The notes beneath the pieces were generated by a model. It saw only the letters and a program-made list of their open reading frames with translations, did not search any database and was not told the origin of the DNA. This document shows positions 21,115 to 26,073 of a stretch of 27,837 nt of DNA, one piece after another. The DNA is from a virus. The first letter of the stretch is position 1. Each line of letters starts with the position of its first letter. The stretch spans positions 1 to 27,837 of IMG/VR virus record IMGVR_UViG_3300032236_001165, one strand, 5' to 3'. The position numbers and the translations under genes are program-made.

Positions 21115-21389
21115 TGAAGGTCGGTAATAACGCAATTTATGCAATCGTTGATGGCGATGAAGATATGAGTTGGACATCTCAAGCCTCTTGCATAGGAACA
21201 GACCCAGAAGCTTTCTTTCCAGAAGATAAAGGCTATGACTACACACCAGAGGTAAAACGTATCTGTAATAACTGCCCTGTTAAAAATGAATGCCTAAGCT
21301 TTGCCGTTAGATATCGTGTGCAGGGCTATTGGGGTGGAACTACAGAGCAAGAGCGTCGTCGTTTAAGGCGTTACAACTTAGTTGCTTAA
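21114..21389 (+). CDS. whiB: WhiB-family iron-sulfur transcription factor
   Basis: A 91-residue actinobacterial-type regulator. Four conserved Cys (26, 51, 54, 60; C ... CxxCxxxxxC) bind a [4Fe-4S] cluster, and GYWGGTTEQERRRLRR (71-86) is the G[VIY]WGG turn with the basic DNA-binding tail. Mycobacteriophage TM4 encodes a WhiB that interferes with a host WhiB, so this one may likewise act on host cell-division genes or phage promoters. Its stop overlaps by four bases with that of the convergent HNH gene. Strong indicator of an actinobacterial host. Confidence 0.93.
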   Translation: MKVGNNAIYAIVDGDEDMSWTSQASCIGTDPEAFFPEDKGYDYTPEVKRICNNCPVKNECLSFAVRYRVQGYWGGTTEQERRRLRRYNLVA

Positions 21390-21769
21390 ATCCACTCTTC
21401 CAAAGATTCCTCAGCACTGACCCTTCTAGAATGGGTGCGCTCTGTGTGGCAGTTTGAACAGACCAGCTCACACTTATCAATCTCATCTTGAAGGGTCTGT
21501 ATGGAGACGCCCTCACGAACCAGGTTAGCTACAGCCCCACGCTTCTCTCCTGCCACATGGTCAAACTGCATGATGTAGGGCGGATAGATTACCCCACAGT
21601 CCATGCAGGGAGTCGTGGATTTGATTTCATCTACAAAGGCTTTATTCCTCTGTCTAATCCTGACATTAACCTTAGCCACGTTTGCCTTAATAGCCTCTGA
21701 GTTTCTAGCGTAATGTCGGCGCTGAGCCTCTAATTGATTGGCTTTATCCTTAAATGGCATAGCGAACAC
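21386..21769 (-). CDS. HNH endonuclease, antisense to the right-arm genes
   Basis: 127 residues with a basic helical N-terminus, CMDCG knuckle (55-59), MQFDHVAGEKRGAVANLV (catalytic His) and LVCSNCHTERTHSRR, the typical small phage HNH. The same architecture occurs in the gene at 7471-7872. Start GTG 21769 is five bases after a TATAGT; an internal ATG at 21760 is the alternative. As an isolated minus-strand gene it looks like a mobile moron or homing insertion. Confidence 0.85.
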   Translation of the reverse strand: MFAMPFKDKANQLEAQRRHYARNSEAIKANVAKVNVRIRQRNKAFVDEIKSTTPCMDCGVIYPPYIMQFDHVAGEKRGAVANLVREGVSIQTLQDEIDKCELVCSNCHTERTHSRRVSAEESLEEWI

Positions 21770-21771
21770 TT

Positions 21772-21777
21772 TACACT
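21772..21777 (+). promoter_or_regulatory. Putative -10 (TACACT) for the plus-strand genes from 21784
   Basis: TACACT is followed by six bases and the ATG at 21784. It overlaps the minus-strand hexamer at 21775-21780 by three bases, making a compact bidirectional promoter between the two start codons. Confidence 0.45.
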
Positions 21778-21780
21778 ATA
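21775..21780 (-). promoter_or_regulatory. Putative -10 (TATAGT) for the antisense HNH gene
   Basis: On the minus strand TATAGT is followed by five bases and the GTG at 21769. It is one base from the TATAAT consensus. Confidence 0.45.
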
Positions 21781-21783
21781 ACC

Positions 21784-21894
21784 ATGAACTGCATTAAATG
21801 TGACCATGCGATTGAGTATGGTGTCTGCACTGTGGACACCTGCAAATGCATCTGCATGACCACTGAGCTTGAAAGGGGCGAAGATGACCGTTAA
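21784..21894 (+). CDS. Cys-rich micro-protein (36 residues)
   Basis: MNCIKCDHAIEYGVCTVDTC followed by KCIC: six Cys within the first 24 residues (3, 6, 15, 20, 22, 24), suggesting metal binding. The last codons contain AAAGGGG, the ribosome site of the next gene, which it overlaps by 11 bases. No Shine-Dalgarno of its own; see the leaderless -10. Confidence 0.6.
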   Translation: MNCIKCDHAIEYGVCTVDTCKCICMTTELERGEDDR

Positions 21895-22156
21895 GGTCTA
21901 TGGGCCATATGCTGATAAGCAAAAGGGTGGTCGTAAGAGAATGGTCAAGTACAACAACGAGACCGGCAAGATGACCTCTACTAATGCAGCCCGTTACAAG
22001 AAAGAACAACAACTAGGGCGCAAACTCCGCAAGGATGAAGATGTTGACCATACCGACAATAACAAGCACCATGACGGTATCAAGAACCTTAAGGTTATGA
22101 GTCACTCAAAGAATGTAGCAAAAGGCAACCAGCATAGAAAGAAGAAGGCTAAATAA
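21884..22156 (+). CDS. Small HNH-type nuclease domain protein (90 residues)
   Basis: Start ATG 21884, after AAGGGG; an upstream in-frame TTG at 21869 is less likely. The first half is basic (KQKGGRKRMVKY). The second half has RKDEDVDHTDNNKHHDGIKN followed by LKVMSHSKNVAKGN, the H ... D-N-R/K-x-x-N-L ... N pattern of HNH homing-type domains such as those in phage I-HmuI relatives. It overlaps the endolysin start by one base. Confidence 0.75.
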   Translation: MTVKVYGPYADKQKGGRKRMVKYNNETGKMTSTNAARYKKEQQLGRKLRKDEDVDHTDNNKHHDGIKNLKVMSHSKNVAKGNQHRKKKAK

Positions 22157-22965
22157 TGGCACTAGGCAATGTAGGTAATCCAGTCCCACCAGTAACAACA
22201 GCTCAACCAGGAACAGCAGCTCGTATGCTTGAAGTTGCTAAGTCACAGGTTGGCGTTATTGAGGGTCCAAAAGACAACGAAACAATCTATGGAGCTTTCA
22301 CAAAGACTGACTTCCAAGCATGGTGTGGCGCCCTAATGATGTGGTGCGCTGATAAAGCTGGAGTAAAGATTCCTAACACTGTATACACACCAACAGGTGC
22401 AGCAGCCTTTAAGAAGATGGGTAAATGGGCAGATGCCGCTAATGCTCACCCACAACCAGGTGATTTGATTTACTTCTCATTTATCCCACATGCTCTTCCA
22501 TCTAGTCCAATTCAACACGTCGGTATTGTGGTTAAGGACAACGGGGATGGAACCGTAACAACTGTTGAAGGAAATACAACTCCTGACTCAAAGCCAAAGG
22601 GTTCCCCTAATAACGGCGGAGAATGCGCTATGAACGTCCGTGCATACAAGGTGGATAACAAGCGTCACCTCTGGTGTTCTATCGTCGGATTCGGGCGCCC
22701 AGACTATGCAGATGCGACCTCTGACCATCCAGCTACCCCACCAGCTCCTAAATCTATCCCACCGTTCCCAGGACAGATTAAGCCTGGCGATAAGGGTGAC
22801 GGAGTCAAGCTCATCCAGCAAGCCCTTGATTTGGACGCTGACGGCGAATACGGCCCTGCTACAAAGAAAGCAATTATCGCAATTCAGGACAGTCACGACC
22901 ATTTGGACTCAAATGGCGTCGTAGGACCAGCTACCTGGGCTGAGATTATGAAGCATCTGGACTAA
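22156..22965 (+). CDS. Endolysin: CHAP amidase/peptidase with peptidoglycan-binding domain
   Basis: 269 residues. The N-terminal CHAP domain (about 22-180) has catalytic Cys57 in AWCGALMMWC, His121 in IQHVGIVV and Glu138 in VEGNT. After a Pro-rich linker (190-205) comes a PG_binding_1 domain: IKPGDKGDGVKLIQQALDLD and DGEYGPATKKAI, ending VVGPATWAEI. It would cut host peptidoglycan at lysis, after release through the holin. No signal peptide is seen, which agrees with holin dependence. A terminator follows immediately. Confidence 0.92.
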   Translation: MALGNVGNPVPPVTTAQPGTAARMLEVAKSQVGVIEGPKDNETIYGAFTKTDFQAWCGALMMWCADKAGVKIPNTVYTPTGAAAFKKMGKWADAANAHPQPGDLIYFSFIPHALPSSPIQHVGIVVKDNGDGTVTTVEGNTTPDSKPKGSPNNGGECAMNVRAYKVDNKRHLWCSIVGFGRPDYADATSDHPATPPAPKSIPPFPGQIKPGDKGDGVKLIQQALDLDADGEYGPATKKAIIAIQDSHDHLDSNGVVGPATWAEIMKHLD

Positions 22966-22984
22966 TCGGACATTTACCTAAGAG

Positions 22985-23018
22985 CCCCCCTGGATGCTAT
23001 CCTAGGGGGGTTCCTTAT
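22985..23018 (+). terminator. Rho-independent terminator after the endolysin
   Basis: CCCCCC-T-GGAT and ATCC-TA-GGGGGG form a stem around GCT with one bulge, followed by TTCCTTATT. It separates the endolysin from the HslV-like gene, which has its own GGGGG ribosome site. Confidence 0.85.
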
Positions 23019-23030
23019 TAGGGGGTAGAG

Positions 23031-23594
23031 ATGACAACCATCGTGGGAGTCCAGTACGACGATAGAGCAGTCATTGTTGCTGATAATCAAGTAACTGACT
23101 TCTCAACAAGTTCAATGCGTCGTCTTAATCATCCAGATATGAAGAAAATTGCACAACGAGGACCCTTCCTGGTTGCAGGTAGCGGCGAGGTTTCACCATG
23201 CGATATTGCACAACACTTTTGGAATCCACCAAAGATTACGGTAAAAGACCGTGAAGACCTCTACCACTATGTAATTACAAAGGCTATGCCTTCTTTGCGT
23301 AAATGTTTAACCGATAATGGCTTTGACTTTAATGAAGGCAAAAGCGATAGCAAAGCAGATGGTGGCGAACAACGTTTCCGTTTCATTATGGCTGTTGGTG
23401 GAGAGCTTTTTGATATCGCAGACGATTTATCGGTTTGCCGAACAGATGACGGATTTTACGGCGTAGGGTCTGGAGCAGACTTTGCTTTAGGAGCTTTGGC
23501 TGCTGGAGCAACTCCAGAAGAGGCTGTGGAGATTGCTTGTCGCTTTAGTGTTTATTCTTCAGGACCGCTCCTAGTTATGGAGCAAGAGAAGTAA
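23031..23594 (+). CDS. HslV/proteasome-like Ntn hydrolase (threonine peptidase)
   Basis: 187 residues, close to HslV (about 175). After Met removal Thr1 is exposed: TTIVGVQYDDRAVIVADNQV aligns with the HslV start, placing Asp17 (ADNQVT) exactly as in HslV. A Lys pair in PDMKKIAQRG stands for Lys33 after a five-residue insertion; GPFLVAGSGE, GFYGVGSGADFALGAL and a final VYSSGP also fit the family. It should be an N-terminal-threonine hydrolase. No HslU or other unfoldase lies next to it. It may process phage or host proteins, mature virion proteins, or use a host ATPase. It follows a terminator, so it is a new transcription unit or read-through. Confidence 0.82.
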   Translation: MTTIVGVQYDDRAVIVADNQVTDFSTSSMRRLNHPDMKKIAQRGPFLVAGSGEVSPCDIAQHFWNPPKITVKDREDLYHYVITKAMPSLRKCLTDNGFDFNEGKSDSKADGGEQRFRFIMAVGGELFDIADDLSVCRTDDGFYGVGSGADFALGALAAGATPEEAVEIACRFSVYSSGPLLVMEQEK

Positions 23595-23611
23595 TCTGAT
23601 AGGGTTTATCT

Positions 23612-23917
23612 ATGGAACAACTTTCAAATAGAAAGCAAAAGATTGAAGACCGCAAAGCTCTTCAACTAGAGACTCTTATTGCTAAAAAACAACAGGAAGC
23701 TACAGAGCGCTGGACTAACGTTCAGATTAAGGCTGCTGGGTTTCAATCTGTGCTGGACTACGCCGTAGACCAGTACAATCAACACAAGGAAGAATTAGAC
23801 GAAGAAGTGATTACAAAAACAGAAGAAATGATTAAAGAACGTCAAGCAGAAATTGAAAAGTTCTTGATGACAGAAAAAGACTTGTATTTAGAAGCCATGG
23901 GTATTCAAGCTGACTGA
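23612..23917 (+). CDS. Coiled-coil hypothetical protein (101 residues)
   Basis: Almost entirely charged helix: RKQKIEDRKALQLETLIAKK and KHEELDEEV-like heptads, then KTEEMIKERQAEIEKFLMTE. A dimeric coiled coil is likely. It follows the HslV-like gene by 17 bases; a scaffold or adaptor role is conceivable but unproven. No strong ribosome site is seen. Confidence 0.55.
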   Translation: MEQLSNRKQKIEDRKALQLETLIAKKQQEATERWTNVQIKAAGFQSVLDYAVDQYNQHKEELDEEVITKTEEMIKERQAEIEKFLMTEKDLYLEAMGIQAD

Positions 23918-23927
23918 TAATAGGTCA

Positions 23928-24389
23928 GTGAGCAAAAACAACTCGTTTGAAACCGGCAAGGGTAAACACGGCAAGAAAGCTGTCATCTTTGATTTAGATG
24001 GAACTCTTGCTGATACCAACGACCCTAAAGGTCACCATAAGATTAAGCACGAAGGGTTTCGTCAGCACATCAATGAGGCTGATGCAATTCCAAAGACTGT
24101 AGAAAAACTCCGTAAAGCCAAAGACAAAGGCCGAGACGTAGTCATCCTCACTGCTCGTTCTGCCCACTACCGTACAGACACAAAGTCCTGGCTCCATAAG
24201 CACGGCATCCCCTACGACTCTCTTGTTATGCGTCCCACTGACGACCAACGCAAGGACAAAGTCGTAAAGGAAGACCTTCTCAGAGAAGATGTCTTGCCTA
24301 ACTTTAAAGTGAAGAAAGCCTACGACGATAAGTCAAAAAATGTTAAAATGTTCCGTAGCGAGGGCATTGAGGCGAAGAGAGTCAAATGA
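23928..24389 (+). CDS. HAD-superfamily phosphatase (PNKP 3'-phosphatase-like)
   Basis: 153 residues starting at GTG 23928. Motif I VIFDLDGTLAD has both Asp22 and Asp24; motif II is VILTAR (72-77); Lys near 111-114 and AYDDKSKNVKMF (131-142) give motifs III and IV. The layout resembles the 3'-phosphatase domain of T4-type polynucleotide kinase/phosphatase, without a kinase part. It may repair 3'-phosphate ends in DNA or RNA, or act on nucleotides. Coupled to the holin candidate by an ATGA overlap. Confidence 0.8.
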   Translation: MSKNNSFETGKGKHGKKAVIFDLDGTLADTNDPKGHHKIKHEGFRQHINEADAIPKTVEKLRKAKDKGRDVVILTARSAHYRTDTKSWLHKHGIPYDSLVMRPTDDQRKDKVVKEDLLREDVLPNFKVKKAYDDKSKNVKMFRSEGIEAKRVK

Positions 24390-24778
24390 AAGACGGATTG
24401 AAACTAACAGGAAATATTATCCTACGTATTATCGCAGTATTCGCTGCTTCAGGCTTATCAGTCATCGGTGCTGGCTCTGTCGCTGGAATCTCTGTACTTA
24501 AAGCTGTAACAGTTGCTGGTCTTACAGCAGTTGCTGCAGTTGTTGAAAAGCTTGCTCGTGGATTCATGAATGATGGAAAGCTTGACATGGATGAAATCAA
24601 CGCAGCATTTGCAGCAGTTGATGTTAACTCCAAGACTGCAGCTGACCTTCAAGTTGAAGCTAAGCAAACAGGTCAGGACATTGTTATCTCAGCACAGGGT
24701 GGAACAACTGCTGTTGCTCCTGCAGCTCCAGCAACTCTTGATGTTCCTGCAGAAGCAGCTGACCCTAACTACAACTAA
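24386..24778 (+). CDS. Holin candidate (two membrane helices)
   Basis: 130 residues. Residues 11-32 (IILRIIAVFAASGLSVIGAG) and 36-56 (LKAVTVAGLTAVAAVVEKLA) are hydrophobic helices, followed by an acidic, then Ala/Pro-rich soluble tail. Two TM segments with a hydrophilic C-terminus, about 1.4 kb from an endolysin lacking a signal peptide, fit a holin of actinophage type. A different small membrane protein remains possible (for example 19931-20017). Its stop overlaps that of the convergent FmdB-like gene. Confidence 0.65.
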   Translation: MKDGLKLTGNIILRIIAVFAASGLSVIGAGSVAGISVLKAVTVAGLTAVAAVVEKLARGFMNDGKLDMDEINAAFAAVDVNSKTAADLQVEAKQTGQDIVISAQGGTTAVAPAAPATLDVPAEAADPNYN

Positions 24779-24951
24779 TTACCAGTCTTATAAAATCCTG
24801 AGCCTTTGAACTGAAGGCCAAAAGGAGTAAAGACTCGTTGAAGAGCGTAGCCACACTTGTCGCAGGAGTACGTTGGTTCTGCATCATGGATGCTACGCTC
24901 TTTCTCATAATCTAAGTCGCAGTTGATGCAGGAGTATTCGTACTTTGGCAT
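24775..24951 (-). CDS. FmdB-family zinc ribbon protein
   Basis: 58 residues from ATG 24951. MPKYEYSCINCDLDYEKERS with a second CDKCGYALQR gives two Cys-x2-Cys pairs and the MPxYxYxC start of FmdB/CxxC-type regulatory proteins (usually about 60-110 residues). The frame extends to 25035, but these codons overlap a plus-strand gene and lack family similarity. Antisense to its neighbours; TAAGAT ends seven bases upstream. Function of the family is poorly known. Confidence 0.82.
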   Translation of the reverse strand: MPKYEYSCINCDLDYEKERSIHDAEPTYSCDKCGYALQRVFTPFGLQFKGSGFYKTGN

Positions 24952-24958
24952 GGCGAGT

Positions 24959-24964
24959 ATCTTA
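24959..24964 (-). promoter_or_regulatory. Putative -10 (TAAGAT) for the FmdB-like gene
   Basis: On the minus strand TAAGAT is followed by seven bases and the ATG at 24951. The whole divergent intergenic region is only 33 bases long. Confidence 0.4.
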
Positions 24965-24972
24965 CACGAGAG

Positions 24973-24978
24973 TAGACT
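24973..24978 (+). promoter_or_regulatory. Putative -10 (TAGACT) for the genes from 24985
   Basis: TAGACT is followed by six bases and the ATG at 24985, which has no Shine-Dalgarno. Confidence 0.4.
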
Positions 24979-24984
24979 AACAGC

Positions 24985-25152
24985 ATGATATCTCAGACTG
25001 AATTTGGCCAAAATTCTATTACGGCTAATAAACAAGCTATGCCTGAGAAAGACAAGTTTGATGGCCCATCTGGTATTAACACTTCAGGTGAGCAAAATAA
25101 GTTTGCAGCAAATTCTAATTCTTCTTTAGCAAAGCCTGGATTTTCAAGCTAA
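24985..25152 (+). CDS. Small disordered protein (55 residues)
   Basis: MISQTEFGQNSITANKQAMP with later GEQNKFAANSNSSLAKPGFS: Asn/Ser/Gln-rich, with spaced Phe residues (QTEF, NKF, PGF). No fold predicted by eye. Belongs to the set of short proteins with Q/x-F motifs in this arm. Its stop overlaps the next start by one base. Confidence 0.5.
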   Translation: MISQTEFGQNSITANKQAMPEKDKFDGPSGINTSGEQNKFAANSNSSLAKPGFSS

Positions 25153-25352
25153 TGACACTCACAGAGGAAATTGAGCTTACTGCACAAGACCGCTGTGATA
25201 GGTGCAGTGCTAGAGCCATGGTTAGGGCCAAGTTTTTACATGGGGAGCTTTTCTTCTGCGGTCATCATGCCCGTGAGACTGGGTACACACTTTTGTTAAA
25301 AGCCGTGTCTGTGTATGACCCAGAAGGGCTTTTGGTGTATGAAGACCACTAA
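25152..25352 (+). CDS. DUF7455-type zinc protein (66 residues)
   Basis: The sequence LTAQDRCDRCSARAMVRAKF followed by GELFFCGHHARETGY matches the small actinobacterial family with A-x-D-R-C-D-x-C-x2-x-A ... L-x-x-C-x-H-H (DUF7455). Cys15, Cys18, Cys36 and the HH pair are the zinc ligands. Abundant in actinobacteria and their phages; role unknown. Supports the host assignment. Coupled by overlaps on both sides. Confidence 0.8.
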   Translation: MTLTEEIELTAQDRCDRCSARAMVRAKFLHGELFFCGHHARETGYTLLLKAVSVYDPEGLLVYEDH

Positions 25353-25488
25353 TGAACTAACAGACATTGATTACTACAAACTTTGGCAACCAATCTCTGG
25401 TCAACAGTTTAATGGTTTAGGTATGTATGGAGACAGTAAGCAAGACGTTGGGGCTTACGATAAAGAGAATTTGGATAAAACTTCATGA
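25339..25488 (+). CDS. Small protein with SGQQF motif (49 residues)
   Basis: Starts at ATG 25339, 14 bases inside the DUF7455 gene, in another frame, and ends at an ATGA overlap with the next gene. It contains YYKLWQPISGQQFNGLGMYG and a polar tail. Part of the QF-motif set; function unknown. Confidence 0.5.
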   Translation: MKTTNELTDIDYYKLWQPISGQQFNGLGMYGDSKQDVGAYDKENLDKTS

Positions 25489-25811
25489 GCAATCTCAGTC
25501 ATCAATTTGATGGTGCAGAACAGGCATACGAAGATGCACAACGTCGTCGCTATGCTCGCAGACATGAGTCAGGCTTTGTTGGTAATGGCTTCCTAAGTGG
25601 AATCTATCCTGGAGTTGTTGGTGGGTTTGGTACTGGAACAATCACACAAACACAATCTGAACAGTATGAAAATCCAATTCAAGAACTTGGCGAAAACACA
25701 GGTGCTATTGGAAGCAATGGCGAAGAAACTAATGAGACTGCAAATACCGGTTCTGGTATGGGTGAAGGTGGCACTGCAGTAACAGGTGCAGCAGGTGGGT
25801 CAATGCCATGA
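25485..25811 (+). CDS. Gly-rich hypothetical protein with NLSHQF start (108 residues)
   Basis: MSNLSHQFDGAEQAYEDAQR, a basic RRRYARRHE, then a Gly/Phe segment (NGFLSGIYPGVVGGFGTGTI) and a polar Asn/Glu/Thr/Gly tail. Low complexity suggests a disordered or virion-surface protein. QF motif near the N-terminus. Coupled by ATGA on both sides. Confidence 0.5.
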   Translation: MSNLSHQFDGAEQAYEDAQRRRYARRHESGFVGNGFLSGIYPGVVGGFGTGTITQTQSEQYENPIQELGENTGAIGSNGEETNETANTGSGMGEGGTAVTGAAGGSMP

Positions 25812-26020
25812 GCAAACAACTAAACCGTAAAATTTTAAAGATTAATAATCGTTCTAGTGTTAAACAAGTTTTTCAGTATGTAGAACCTACATTTAAGTCT
25901 GTTGCTAATCCGTCAATACTTTCATGGGCAAGTCGTGGAAGAGGAGTTGAAGGAGAGTCAACAAACTCACAAGACCTTGGTTCAAAGCAAATTATTAATA
26001 AGCGTAGAAAACCAATGTAA
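25808..26020 (+). CDS. Small basic hypothetical protein (70 residues)
   Basis: MSKQLNRKILKINNRSSVKQ followed by a middle with SILSWASRGRGVEG and a Lys/Arg-rich end (IINKRRKPM). Basic and soluble; no recognised family. Last of the coupled short genes before the PA14 gene. Confidence 0.5.
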   Translation: MSKQLNRKILKINNRSSVKQVFQYVEPTFKSVANPSILSWASRGRGVEGESTNSQDLGSKQIINKRRKPM

Positions 26021-26073
26021 CTTCTGCTTTAATTAGCACACGAAGAGGGCCTGACAAGTTTCCGAGGGGTCAC

